In this document: positions 1-7,884 of the stretch, piece after piece | How positions within the stretch are numbered: position 1 is the first letter of the stretch | Layout: each line of letters begins with the position of its first letter | NCBI RefSeq assembly: GCF_036846205.1 | Contig: NZ_DAIUCK010000002.1 | Span: forward strand, 1 to 64,000 | DNA length: 64,000 nucleotides | From: Rhabdothermincola sp036846205 | Lineage (GTDB): Bacteria; Actinomycetota; Acidimicrobiia; Acidimicrobiales; Acidimicrobilacustridaceae | Direction of reading: 5' to 3' | Notes under the pieces: generated by a model | Seen by the model: only the letters and a program-made list of their open reading frames with translations | What the model was told of the DNA's origin: nothing | Databases searched by the model: none | Made by a program: the position numbers and the translations under genes

Positions 1-110
1 GAGTGGGGCTCGTCGCCGGGGCCGCGATCGCGGCGGGGGTGGTCGCCGGTCTGCTCCCGGCCTGGCGAGCCGGCCGGCTCGACGTTCTCGCCGCGATCGC
101 TCAGGAGTGA
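1..110 (+). CDS. FtsX/MacB-type ABC transporter permease, C-terminal end only
   Basis: Only the last 35 codons lie in the window (codon phase starts at base 3, stop TGA at 108-110). They encode a glycine/alanine/valine-rich membrane helix followed by LLPAWRAGRLDVLAAIAQE. This short basic tail (PAWRAGRLDxLxAI) is the usual C-terminus of FtsX/MacB-like permeases, which export lipids, peptides or other substrates, or gate cell-wall hydrolases, together with an ABC ATPase. The ATPase and the rest of the protein must lie to the left of the window. The family call rests on this tail alone. Confidence 0.6.
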   Translation, partial: VGLVAGAAIAAGVVAGLLPAWRAGRLDVLAAIAQE

Positions 111-142
111 TCAGACCTGAGGCGTGGTGGTGGCCCGCCCCG

Positions 143-159
143 GCGAGCGACGCGCTCGC
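143..159. terminator. hairpin between convergent genes
   Basis: GCGAGCG / CGCTCGC is a perfect 7-bp stem with a 3-nt loop, placed between the end of the permease (110) and the end of the alcohol dehydrogenase (162). A weaker outer pairing (CCTGA near 116 with TCAGG at 162-166) could extend it. There is no T-tract, which is common for high-GC actinobacteria. It could serve both strands. Confidence 0.4.
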
Positions 160-161
160 GG

Positions 162-1208
162 TCAGGCCGCCGTCGGCGAGACGACCGCTCGGCCGGCGAT
201 CTCCCCTGCAGCCAGCTTCTCGTAGACCGCCGGCGCCTCGTCCAGAGAGAAGCGGGTGACGTGCGGGCGCAGGTGGCCCGCTTCCGCCAATGCGATCACC
301 TCCACCAGCTCAGTGATCGACCCCCAGTACGTCGTGGCCAGTGACACCTCGTAAGGCTGGCTGAAGAAGCTGAACGGGATGCTCCCACCCGCGATCCCCA
401 CCAGGGTCACGTGGCCCAGGGGGCGAGACACCGCGGTGGCGAGGGACAAGGTCTCATCGGAGCCGACGACGTCGAGGATCACGTCGGCGCCGCGACCCCG
501 GGTGAGGTCGCGGATCTGATCGGCGGCGTCGGCCCCTGGTGCGACCGTGTGGTCGGCACCGCTCTCGGACGCGAGCTGCAACGCCTCGTCGCGGGGGTCG
601 ACGGCGATGATGCGGGAGGCGGTCAACGCCCGCAGGATCTGCACGGCGAGGTGCCCGAGCCCGCCGATGCCGATGACCACCGCGGTCGAGCCGGGCTCGA
701 GAAGGTGCAGCGATCGCTTGATCGCGTGGTAGGGCGTGAGCCCGGCGTCGGTCAGCGGAGCGGCGTCGACCGGGTCGAGCGTGTCGAGGGGGACCAGCAG
801 GCGGGAGGAGGGCACGAGCATCAACGGTGCCATGCCGCCGTCGAGACCGAGACCGCCACCGAAGACACCGATCTCCCCCTGGCGCTCGCAGTAGTTCTCC
901 ATCCCCAGCCGGCAGCGCTTGCACCAACCGCACCCCCACGGTCCGTAGACCGCGACGGGCTGGCCGACCTCGAGCCAGTTCACTCCCGCCCCGATCGCAT
1001 GCACCCAACCGGCGTTCTCGTGGCCGAGGGTGAACGGCGGGCTGAACGGGAGCATGCCTTCGTCGAAGTCGTGCAGCAGATGCAGGTCTGAATGGCAGGC
1101 TCCTGCCCCGCCGATGCGCACGACCACCTGCCCCGGGCCGGGTTCGGGCTCGTCCACCTCGACGATCTCGGGTGATGCCTTCCATCGCGTGATCTGCAAA
1201 GCCTTCAT
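162..1208 (-). CDS. NAD-dependent zinc alcohol dehydrogenase, ADH-A-like
   Basis: A medium-chain dehydrogenase of 348 aa, expected to interconvert alcohols and aldehydes or ketones with NAD(H) in the cytoplasm. The catalytic zinc ligands are visible (ACHSD near residue 38 and GHE near 63). The four-cysteine structural zinc loop is present as CGWCKRCRLGMENYC, and the Rossmann motif is GIGGLGH. Long stretches such as AVYGPWGCG and PLTDAGLTPYHA match what I know of Rhodococcus ruber ADH-A, a broad-range secondary-alcohol dehydrogenase. The substrate is not fixed by sequence alone. The ATG start at 1208 has a good Shine-Dalgarno (GGAGGT, 4 nt away). The gene stands alone between the permease and a small membrane protein on the same strand. 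Confidence 0.9.
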   Translation of the reverse strand: MKALQITRWKASPEIVEVDEPEPGPGQVVVRIGGAGACHSDLHLLHDFDEGMLPFSPPFTLGHENAGWVHAIGAGVNWLEVGQPVAVYGPWGCGWCKRCRLGMENYCERQGEIGVFGGGLGLDGGMAPLMLVPSSRLLVPLDTLDPVDAAPLTDAGLTPYHAIKRSLHLLEPGSTAVVIGIGGLGHLAVQILRALTASRIIAVDPRDEALQLASESGADHTVAPGADAADQIRDLTRGRGADVILDVVGSDETLSLATAVSRPLGHVTLVGIAGGSIPFSFFSQPYEVSLATTYWGSITELVEVIALAEAGHLRPHVTRFSLDEAPAVYEKLAAGEIAGRAVVSPTAA

Positions 1209-1278
1209 CGGGACCTCCCTGTGTTCGCGGCGGAGGGATGCCGGGGTCTCCGTCCAGTGCTAGCACCGCCTGCGCCGC

Positions 1279-1554
1279 TCACGCTCGCCGGCCTTCACCG
1301 GCAACCCTCCGATAGACGAGCAGGGCGATGACCGCACCGATCACCGATCCGATGAGTCCCGACGCCTGGACCGCACCGTGCTTCAGGTCGGCGCCGAAGA
1401 GGAGCCAACCGAGGAAGCCGCCGATGTAGGAGCCGACGATGCCGAGCAGCAACGTTCCCCCGACGCCCATCGGATCGGGCCCGGGGACGAGCAGTCGAGC
1501 CAGATAGCCAGCCACGAGGCCGATCACGAGCAAGCCGAGCAGGAACCACAACAT
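1279..1554 (-). CDS. GlsB/YeaQ/YmgE-family stress-response membrane protein
   Basis: A 91-aa protein made almost entirely of three hydrophobic glycine-rich helices (LWFLLGLLVIGLVAGYLA, the GTLLLGIVGSYIGGFLGW segment, and LIGSVIGAVIALLVYRR). This is the typical size and pattern of transglycosylase-associated / GlsB-YeaQ proteins, small inner-membrane proteins induced by general stress. I chose the ATG at 1554 because GGGGAG lies 6 nt upstream; a longer reading from 1602 would add 16 polar residues with no membrane-protein character. It is divergent from the DUF72 gene across 220 bp holding an inverted repeat with GGGTAG boxes. Confidence 0.82.
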   Translation of the reverse strand: MLWFLLGLLVIGLVAGYLARLLVPGPDPMGVGGTLLLGIVGSYIGGFLGWLLFGADLKHGAVQASGLIGSVIGAVIALLVYRRVAGEGRRA

Positions 1555-1594
1555 GGGCGTCTCCCCGATAGGTGTCAGTCGATTCGCCTGCTCC

Positions 1595-1670
1595 CTACCC
1601 ACGCTCGGGTCGTTCTCGCGCTCGAAGAGTGGTCGGTCGTGCTTCGATCGGTGCCGGCGAACGTGGGTAG
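1595..1670. promoter_or_regulatory. inverted repeat with divergent GGGTAG boxes
   Basis: CTACCCACG (1595-1603) and CGTGGGTAG (1662-1670) are perfect 9-bp inverted arms 58 bp apart, between the divergent genes starting at 1554 and 1775. Each arm carries GGGTAG facing outward. This resembles the -10 element of actinobacterial general-stress sigma factors (SigB/SigF type, GGGTAT/C). A matching GTTT-like -35 is not clear on either strand. It is suggestive because GlsB-type genes are frequent stress-sigma targets. Confidence 0.25.
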
Positions 1671-1734
1671 AGGCCTGGACGGACTCGCGGGAGGCGCGAA
1701 CGAACCGTGGTCAGTGAACGAGATCCCATCGCGG

Positions 1735-1754
1735 GCCGGCGCTTTCGCGCCGGC
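1735..1754. promoter_or_regulatory. 8-bp perfect hairpin just upstream of the DUF72 gene
   Basis: GCCGGCGC, loop TTTC, GCGCCGGC. The stem ends 20 nt before the GTG start at 1775, so it would sit in the 5' leader if transcription starts further upstream. It could also act as a barrier or terminator. Function unknown. Confidence 0.3.
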
Positions 1755-1774
1755 GTGAGACGAGGGCGGTCCCG

Positions 1775-2578
1775 GTGACCGTCTGGGTCGGGACGTCGGG
1801 TTGGCAGTACCGCCATTGGCGAGGTCGCTTCTATCCCGAAGGCCTATCCCAACGGCGGTGGTTCGGGCACTACGCCTCCTGCTTCGAGACGGTCGAGGTG
1901 AACAACACCTTCTACCGGTTGCCCGAGGCCGCGAGGTTCCAGCAGTGGCACGACGCGGCGCCGGCGGGGTTCGTCTTCGCGCTGAAGATGAGCCGCTTCC
2001 TCACGCACGTCAGGCGGTTGCGTGATCCGGACGAGCCTGTCCGCCGATTCCTCGAGAGCACACGACCACTCGGGTCGAAGACCGGGCCGGTGCTCGTCCA
2101 GCTCCCACCGGACCTGCCGATCGATCTCGACCGTCTCGAGGGGTTCCTGTCCGGCTGGCCCCGGTCACACCGGGTCGCGGTGGAGTTGCGGCACCGGAGT
2201 TGGCTCGTGGGTGACACCTTCGACCTGCTGCGAGCGCACGACGCAGCGCTGGTGCTCACCGATCGCGACGGTCGACCGCAGGAGCCACTGGAGCGCACGG
2301 CGGGGTTCGGCTACCTGCGCCTCCACCACGGCACCGCCACGCCGAGGCCCTGTTACGGCGAGGCGGCGTTGCAGTCCTGGGTCGACCGGATCGCGAGCCT
2401 CTGGGCGCTCGGCGAGGACGTGTACGTGTACTTCAACAACGATCCCGAAGGCTGCGCGGTGCGCGACGCGGCCTGGTTCGCGGAGCTGTGCAGGCGGGAC
2501 GGCCTCCACCCCAGCGCGGCACCCGACCGCGGCGCCATCACAGTCGGACCCTGGCCGTCGCGAACCCGGGTACGGTGA
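1775..2578 (+). CDS. DUF72 domain protein
   Basis: A 267-aa protein beginning VWVGTSGWQYRHWRGRFYP and continuing with FETVEVNNTFYRLP, both hallmarks of the DUF72 (YecE-like) TIM-barrel family. The usual family length is 230-300 aa. A later segment reads YVYFNNDPEGCAVRDA, the conserved family motif around the putative active site (usually YxYFNND). The biochemical role of the family is unknown. The GTG at 1775 is preceded by a GAGGGCGGT ribosome-binding sequence. No operon partner is evident: the next gene starts 40 bp later with its own ribosome-binding site. Confidence 0.85.
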   Translation: MTVWVGTSGWQYRHWRGRFYPEGLSQRRWFGHYASCFETVEVNNTFYRLPEAARFQQWHDAAPAGFVFALKMSRFLTHVRRLRDPDEPVRRFLESTRPLGSKTGPVLVQLPPDLPIDLDRLEGFLSGWPRSHRVAVELRHRSWLVGDTFDLLRAHDAALVLTDRDGRPQEPLERTAGFGYLRLHHGTATPRPCYGEAALQSWVDRIASLWALGEDVYVYFNNDPEGCAVRDAAWFAELCRRDGLHPSAAPDRGAITVGPWPSRTRVR

Positions 2579-2618
2579 CCGCTCGTCCGTTCGGTATCCG
2601 ACAGCTTTCGGGGGAACC

Positions 2619-3677
2619 ATGACCTATCGCGTGATCCAATGGGCGACGGGCACGGTGGGGGTACACGCCGTGCCGGCCATCGCAGCCCATCCGGACCTCG
2701 AGCTCGTCGGCTTGTGGGTGCACTCGGACCGCAAGGCCGGTCGTGACGCGGGGGAGATCTGTGGCAGCGACCCGGTGGGGGTGATCGCCACCCAGGATGC
2801 CGACACACTGCTCTACGACACCGACGCCGACTGCATCTGCTACATGGCCAACTCCGATCTCCGGCCCGAAGGCGTGATCGACGACCTGTGCCGGATGCTC
2901 GAGGCCGGCAAGAACGTGGTGAACACCTCGTACGTACCCCTGCTCTACCCCCAGGCCGCCGGGCCCGGGGTCTACGAGCGGCTGCAGGCGGCCTGCATCG
3001 AGGGGGGCAGCTCGATCTACACCTCGGGCATCGACCCGGGCTACGGCAACGCCGGCATCACCGTCGGCGCGCTCGCCTTGTGCAAAGAGGTCCGGACCGT
3101 CCGCATGATGGAGATCGTCAACTACGCCACCTGGGACAACCCGTTCACCATGTTCGAGATCATGGGCTTCGGGAAGCCTGACCCGTCGGCGTCGTTGCTG
3201 CTGGCACCGGGCTCCACCACCCTGGCGTGGGGGCCGGTGATCGAGATGGTGGCCGCGGCGCTCGACGTCGAGCTCGACGGCATCACGGAGCGGCACGAGG
3301 TCATCCACGCCGACGAGGAGTTCGACATCGCCTCCGGCACCATCGAAAAGGGGACCATCTCGGGCATGCGATTCGAGATCAGGGGGATGATCGGTGACGA
3401 GCCGCGGATCGTCGTCGAGCACGTCACCCGGCTACGGGACCAGGACGCGCCCAGCTGGCCCCAGGGCAGCGGCTATCGCATCCACATCGACGGTGAGCCC
3501 TGCGTGCGGATCGACCTCGAGCTCTCCTCCCACGTCGGTGACCACAACCACGCGGGCTGCCTGGCAACGGCCATGCACGTGATCAACGCCATCCCCCACG
3601 TCGTGGAAGCCGATCCGGGGGTGCTGACCTTCCTCGATCTGCCCGTCTACAGCGCCCGGCACCTGATGCCCCGTTGA
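2619..3677 (+). CDS. dihydrodipicolinate-reductase-like NAD(P)-binding oxidoreductase
   Basis: A 352-aa protein with an N-terminal Rossmann fold (YRVIQWATGTVGVHAVPAI) in which the motif GTVG replaces the classical GxGxxG. The body matches the group annotated as dihydrodipicolinate reductase N-terminal domain or 2,4-diaminopentanoate-dehydrogenase-like proteins, which is very abundant in actinobacteria with lipid or steroid metabolism. Homologues in that group are often mislabelled diacylglycerol kinase. An NAD(P)-dependent redox reaction is likely; the substrate is unknown. The ATG at 2619 has GGGGGAA just upstream. In-frame reading upstream overlaps the DUF72 gene and has no family character. 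It converges with the P450 gene. Confidence 0.72.
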   Translation: MTYRVIQWATGTVGVHAVPAIAAHPDLELVGLWVHSDRKAGRDAGEICGSDPVGVIATQDADTLLYDTDADCICYMANSDLRPEGVIDDLCRMLEAGKNVVNTSYVPLLYPQAAGPGVYERLQAACIEGGSSIYTSGIDPGYGNAGITVGALALCKEVRTVRMMEIVNYATWDNPFTMFEIMGFGKPDPSASLLLAPGSTTLAWGPVIEMVAAALDVELDGITERHEVIHADEEFDIASGTIEKGTISGMRFEIRGMIGDEPRIVVEHVTRLRDQDAPSWPQGSGYRIHIDGEPCVRIDLELSSHVGDHNHAGCLATAMHVINAIPHVVEADPGVLTFLDLPVYSARHLMPR

Positions 3678-3693
3678 CTCGCAGACGGGTGGG

Positions 3694-3733
3694 CTCGCCA
3701 GCCCGGTCGTGGTCTGCCTCGCGGCCTGGCGAG
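3694..3733. terminator. hairpin between convergent genes
   Basis: CTCGCCAG (3694-3701) and CTGGCGAG (3726-3733) form a perfect 8-bp stem around a 24-nt loop, exactly between the convergent stops at 3677 and 3740. Probably a bidirectional terminator. Confidence 0.4.
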
Positions 3734-3739
3734 TGACCG

Positions 3740-4951
3740 CTACGAGAGGTGCACCCGCACCGGCAAGGTCCGGGGGCCTCGCACCTGGCCACCAGACCAG
3801 GTGACGGCAGCCGGGTCGGCCAGCTCGAAGCCGGAACGGCCGAACCGCTCGATCCAGACCTCCAACGCCACCCGCAGTTCCATGCGGGCCAGGTTCGATC
3901 CCGCGCAGCGGTGGATGCCCAGACCGAAGGCGGCGTGCCGGTTCTCGGCCCGATCGATGACCACCTCGTCCGGCCGGTCGAACACCTCGGGGTCGCGGTT
4001 GGCAGCCGGGAAGGGCAACAGGACCCACTCGTTGCGCCGCATCGGGCACCCGTTGAACTCGAAGTCCTCCTTCACCAGGCGAGCCATCGTCACCGGCGCG
4101 TAGGCCCGGAGCAGTTCCTCCACCGCGGTGGGCATCAGTTCCGGTTCCGCCACGAGTCGCCGCAGGTCGTCGGGGTGCTGCGCCAGGTGCCAGATCGATG
4201 CGCCGATGGCGCTCCAGGTGGTGTCGATGCCGGCGATCAGCAGGAGCGCGATCGAGCCCCGGACGTGGTCGGCGTTGAGACGCTCACCGTTCAGCTCGGC
4301 CTCGAGCAGGAACGTCGTGAGGTCGTCCCGCGGGTTCTCGAGGTGATCGCGGACCTGCTCCTCGAGGTACGCGTCGAGCTTCTCGAAGTTCGCCATGCGC
4401 TGCTCCACCGGCAGGTCCACGGCTTCGAGCGCGTTGTGCACGAACTCGCGGAACTGGTCGGCGTCCTCCGGCGGGAAGCCGAGCATCTTGGCGATGACCC
4501 GGACCGGGATGTGTTGCGCGTATTCCTTCGCGGCGTCGACCACCTCCTGCCCGTCGACCGCGTCGAGCAGCTCGCGGCAGTAGTCGCGGGTGAACGGCTC
4601 GAGCGGTGCGATGGCTCTGGGTGAGAAGGCCGGCAACAGCAGGCGCCTCGCTTCGTGATGGAAGGGCGGGTCGGAGGAGATCGGTGGAGCGATGCCCTGC
4701 GGCGCAGGGACCATCGGGCGACCCTCGCTCACGATCACGCTCTGGGAGGTGAAGTGCTCGGTGTCGTAGGCGATGGCGGCCACGTCCTCGTGGCGGGTCG
4801 GCAGCCACACGCCGCCGTAGCGATCCGAGTGGGCGATCGGGCAGCGCTCGCGCAGCTCAGCCCAGATGGGATACGGATCGGCAGCCCAGGCCGGGTCGGT
4901 GTGGTCGAAGTCGGTCGCCCAGTCGGTGACCGGTGGGTGATGACCGCTCAT
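3740..4951 (-). CDS. cytochrome P450
   Basis: A 403-aa soluble bacterial class I P450. The I-helix oxygen-binding motif is AGIDTT (residues 240-245), the K-helix ExxR is EELLR near 279, and the heme loop is FGLGIHRCAGSNLAR with the thiolate Cys349. Length and motifs are intact, so it should be an active monooxygenase. The substrate is not readable from sequence. It is translationally coupled (4-bp ATGA overlap) to the upstream ferredoxin gene, so the redox partner is made in step. A reductase is not adjacent. Confidence 0.93.
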   Translation of the reverse strand: MSGHHPPVTDWATDFDHTDPAWAADPYPIWAELRERCPIAHSDRYGGVWLPTRHEDVAAIAYDTEHFTSQSVIVSEGRPMVPAPQGIAPPISSDPPFHHEARRLLLPAFSPRAIAPLEPFTRDYCRELLDAVDGQEVVDAAKEYAQHIPVRVIAKMLGFPPEDADQFREFVHNALEAVDLPVEQRMANFEKLDAYLEEQVRDHLENPRDDLTTFLLEAELNGERLNADHVRGSIALLLIAGIDTTWSAIGASIWHLAQHPDDLRRLVAEPELMPTAVEELLRAYAPVTMARLVKEDFEFNGCPMRRNEWVLLPFPAANRDPEVFDRPDEVVIDRAENRHAAFGLGIHRCAGSNLARMELRVALEVWIERFGRSGFELADPAAVTWSGGQVRGPRTLPVRVHLS

Positions 4952-5148
4952 ACGTCTTCCTCGATCGTGATGGCGAACTCAGGGCAGTTCGCAGCCGCCA
5001 GCCGGGCCTGCTCCTCCCGCCCCGCAGGCACCACGCCGTCGTTCAGTTCGTGCGCGTAGCCGTAGTCGTCGACGTCGAAGAGATCCGGCGCCAGCGCGTA
5101 GCACCGGTTGTGGCCCTGGCACTTGTCACCGTCAACCCTGACTCGCAT
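4948..5148 (-). CDS. 3Fe-4S type ferredoxin with CxxHxxC motif
   Basis: A 66-aa ferredoxin of the kind found beside actinobacterial P450s. The cluster motif is C10-QG-H13-NR-C16 ... C55-P. The position that is Cys in 4Fe-4S ferredoxins, and often a non-Cys residue in these 3Fe-4S proteins, is His13. It should carry one 3Fe-4S cluster and pass electrons to the P450 encoded directly downstream (ATGA overlap). The remaining sequence is acidic (DLFDVDDYG, EEDV), typical of this group. The ATG at 5148 is preceded by AGGGGGG. It is the first gene of the two-gene unit. Confidence 0.9.
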   Translation of the reverse strand: MRVRVDGDKCQGHNRCYALAPDLFDVDDYGYAHELNDGVVPAGREEQARLAAANCPEFAITIEEDV

Positions 5149-5517
5149 GTGCCCCCCTGGCGAGTGATCGTCTGGAACGACCTAGCCTCGCTCGGGTAGG
5201 CGAGCCCTGCCATTCGGGAAACGGTCCTTTCCCAACTGCCCGCGGCAACCGACCTGGAGAGACGGGTCCATGCACTGTTCGTCCTTCCATCCCGGGACGG
5301 GGAGCGGTTCGGATTGTCATCCAGCGCGGCCCTCGGCGTGGGGTCGGCCTCGCGACCGGGCAGGCCGTCTGGGGCTGATGGAGAATGGAGCAGTCCGGTC
5401 CGCGCATGTCGGGGACCGGACAACCCATCGAACGCTCTGCCCGCAGCGGGCAGGCGACCACCCTGCCGGGTAGGGGAGAGCGCCGTGAGCCCACCATCAA
5501 CGGGGAGGTAGAGGAGC
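5149..5517. other. 369-bp divergent intergenic region
   Basis: No convincing gene. It separates the ferredoxin-P450 unit (left, minus strand) from the site-2 protease (right, plus strand) and must hold both promoters. Its visible structure is the pair of hairpins at 5393-5421 and 5437-5453 and a ribosome-binding GGGGAGGT before 5518. A GGGTAG box occurs near 5194 and near 5467, but no -35 partner is recognisable. Confidence 0.5.
5393..5453 (+). promoter_or_regulatory. two tandem hairpins in the leader of the protease gene
   Basis: Hairpin 1 is GTCCGGTCC (5393-5401) with GGACCGGAC (5413-5421), a 9-bp perfect stem with an 11-nt loop. Hairpin 2 is CTGCCCG (5437-5443) with CGGGCAG (5447-5453), a 7-bp stem with a 3-nt loop. 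They lie 65-125 bp before the start codon at 5518. They could be operators (dyads) or an RNA leader structure; sequence alone does not decide. Confidence 0.35.
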
Positions 5518-6663
5518 GTGACCGAGAGCCTCAGCCTGGGGCGGATCTTCGGGGTGCGAGTCGGGATCAACTGGAGCGTGCTCGTCATCTTCGGCCTGAT
5601 CACGCTCGGGCTGGCTGGCGGCAGTTTCCCCGAGCTCTACCCCGGCTACAGCGGGTTCGTGTACCTCGCGGCCGGCCTGGGCGCGGGGATCGTCTTCTTC
5701 CTGTCGCTGCTGGCGCACGAGCTGTCGCACGCCATCGTCGCCCGGCGCAACGGCGTGGCGGTGGAGGGCATCACGCTCTGGCTCTTCGGGGGGGTGGCCA
5801 AGCTGGAGGGCGAGCCTGGCGATCCCGGGGCGGAGCTGCGCATCGCCGGGGTCGGTCCCCTCGTCAGCGTCGCCGCCGCCGGGCTGTTCGGCGTGGTGGC
5901 CGCGTTGCTGGCGCTGGCCGGCATCGCCGAGCTCACGGTGGGCATCTTCGTCTGGCTGGCCGGTATCAACGTGATCCTGGCGGTGTTCAACCTGGCTCCG
6001 GCGGCACCACTCGATGGAGGGCGCATCCTGCGGGCGGTGCTCTGGCACGTGTGGGGCGACCGCCGGCGTGCCGGCGCCGCGGCCGCGCGCGCCGGCCAGG
6101 TGTTCGGGTGGTTCCTCATCGGGCTGGGCATCTTCCTGTTCGTCGGTGGCGCGGGACTGAGTGGGATCTGGCTGGCGTTCATCGGCTGGTTCCTCACCAC
6201 CGCCGCTCGGGTGGAAGAGGAGCAGGCCGAGGCCCGCGACCTGCTGGCAGGCGTTCGGGTGCGCGACGTGATGACCCCGGACCCGGTCACCGTGCCCGCC
6301 GGCATCACCGTCGCGGAGCTGCTCGACGGCTACATCTTCCGCAGCCGGCACTCGACCTTTCCGCTGGTGGACTCCTTTGGCGGGTTCGCAGGTCTGGTGA
6401 CCCTCAGCCGGGTGAAGCTCGTCCCACCCGACCAGCGCGGGTCGATCCGTGCCCACCAGATCGCCTGCCCTCCCGCCGAGGTCCCGGTCGCGCACCCCGA
6501 CGAGCTGCTGCTCGAGCTCCTGCCACGGATGGCCGGGTGTTCCGACGGGCGGGCGGTGGTGCTCGTGGGTGACCGGATCGTGGGCATCGTGTCACCGGTG
6601 GACGTCGCCCGGCAGTTCGAGGTGGCAGGCCTGCGTTCGACTCCCTCCGGCGAGCCGATCTGA
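5518..6663 (+). CDS. site-2 protease (M50 family) with CBS domain pair
   Basis: A 381-aa intramembrane zinc metalloprotease. The first zinc-binding motif is HELSH (H67, E68, H71) in a membrane helix; the second, NLAPAAPLDGGR, supplies Asp166. About six hydrophobic segments span residues 15-210. Two CBS domains follow from about 248 to 370 (VRDVMTPDPVTVP is the usual start of a CBS repeat). This architecture matches Rip3-like proteases of mycobacteria. Such enzymes cut membrane-spanning anti-sigma factors or other single-pass proteins, and the CBS pair may sense adenine nucleotides. The GTG at 5518 has a strong GGGGAGGT upstream. No anti-sigma or sigma gene is nearby, so the substrate is unknown. 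Confidence 0.9.
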   Translation: MTESLSLGRIFGVRVGINWSVLVIFGLITLGLAGGSFPELYPGYSGFVYLAAGLGAGIVFFLSLLAHELSHAIVARRNGVAVEGITLWLFGGVAKLEGEPGDPGAELRIAGVGPLVSVAAAGLFGVVAALLALAGIAELTVGIFVWLAGINVILAVFNLAPAAPLDGGRILRAVLWHVWGDRRRAGAAAARAGQVFGWFLIGLGIFLFVGGAGLSGIWLAFIGWFLTTAARVEEEQAEARDLLAGVRVRDVMTPDPVTVPAGITVAELLDGYIFRSRHSTFPLVDSFGGFAGLVTLSRVKLVPPDQRGSIRAHQIACPPAEVPVAHPDELLLELLPRMAGCSDGRAVVLVGDRIVGIVSPVDVARQFEVAGLRSTPSGEPI

Positions 6664-6681
6664 GCGCTGGCGACCTCCGGA

Positions 6682-7884
6682 TTGCGCGACGCGCTCCCGC
6701 TTTCGCAGACTGCGACGGTGCGGTCCGGGGGAGTGGCACACATCGCGGGGGTCTTCGAGCACCCGAGGCGTGAGATCCCGGATCGGACCCTCGCCGAGAT
6801 CCACGCGGAGGTGGCCGCTGGCGCGCTGGCGGACGCCGGGCTGGGTTTCGAGGACGTCGACGGGTTTCTCTGCGACTCGACGGCGCCGGGCTGGAGCCCG
6901 TTGTCGATGGCCGAGTACCTGGGGCTCGATCACCTGTCGTACTTCGAGTCGACCGAGTCAGGTGGTTCCTCGTACCTCCAGCACGTCGGCCACGCCGCCG
7001 CCATCGCAGCAGGCATGTGTCGGGTGGCGTTGATCACCCTGGCGGGCACGCCTCGCAGCGACCGGGGGCGAGTGGCTGGGCGCGGCACGGAAGGCCCCGA
7101 GACCGGCTTCGAATGGCTGTGGGGCTTCACCGGGCCGGTCTCCCAGTACGCCCTGGTGGCCCAGCGCCACATGTACGAGTTCGGGACCACCAGCGAGCAG
7201 CTCGCGTGGGTGAAGGTCGCCGCCTCCCGGCATGCCAAGCACAACCCGCACGCCTTCCTTCCCCAGGAAGTGACGGTGGAGGAGGTCCTCGAGTCCCGGC
7301 TGATCTGCGACCCGCTTCACCTGCTGGACTGCTGCGTGGTGACCGACGGGGGTGGGGCGGTGGTGGTGGTGAGCCCCGAGGTGGCCCGTGCGCTGCCGCG
7401 CCAGACGGTCGAGGTGCTCGGTCACGGTGAGACCGCCAAGCACACCGGCAATGGTCGTGCCGATCTGATCATGACCGGGGCGGTGCGCTCCGGACCGCTC
7501 GCCTTCGCCGAGGCCGGTGTCACGCCCCGAGACATCGATTACGCGTCGATCTACGACAGCTTCACCATCACCGTGGTGGTGACCATCGAGGATCTCGGGT
7601 TCTGCGAGAAGGGTCGAGGGGGCGCGTTCGTGGCTGACGGGGCACTGGAGGCACCGCACGGCCGGCTGCCGTTCAACACGGACGGCGGTGGCCTGTGCAA
7701 CAACCATCCCGGGAACCGGGGTGGGATGACCAAGATCATCGAGGCGGTCCGCCAGCTCCGCGGCGAGGCCCACCCCGCGCTGCAGGTGCCGGACTGCGAG
7801 CTGGCACTGGTGCACGGGACCGGCGGGTCGCTCGCCACCCGATCGGGTGCGGCGACGCTCATCCTCGGGAGGTCCGGCCGGTGA
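6682..7884 (+). CDS. thiolase-fold protein lacking the nucleophilic cysteine, Ltp2-like (possible retro-aldolase)
   Basis: About 400 aa with the SCP2-thiolase/lipid-transfer fold. At the thiolase nucleophile position it reads FESTESGG (Glu92) where the true thiolase at 62635 has NFCATG. The loop that is HDCF in that thiolase is YDSF here (Tyr291), while the GHP-type loop keeps His (NNHPGNRGG). Losing Cys and gaining Tyr, plus 4-bp GTGA coupling to a DUF35 protein, fits the Ltp2/ChsH2-DUF35 type. There the thiolase fold performs retro-aldol cleavage in steroid side-chain breakdown and needs the DUF35 partner. Condensing thiolase activity is unlikely. The start is uncertain: TTG 6682 gives the longest reading and GTG 6718 would remove 12 residues. 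Confidence 0.78.
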   Translation: MRDALPLSQTATVRSGGVAHIAGVFEHPRREIPDRTLAEIHAEVAAGALADAGLGFEDVDGFLCDSTAPGWSPLSMAEYLGLDHLSYFESTESGGSSYLQHVGHAAAIAAGMCRVALITLAGTPRSDRGRVAGRGTEGPETGFEWLWGFTGPVSQYALVAQRHMYEFGTTSEQLAWVKVAASRHAKHNPHAFLPQEVTVEEVLESRLICDPLHLLDCCVVTDGGGAVVVVSPEVARALPRQTVEVLGHGETAKHTGNGRADLIMTGAVRSGPLAFAEAGVTPRDIDYASIYDSFTITVVVTIEDLGFCEKGRGGAFVADGALEAPHGRLPFNTDGGGLCNNHPGNRGGMTKIIEAVRQLRGEAHPALQVPDCELALVHGTGGSLATRSGAATLILGRSGR

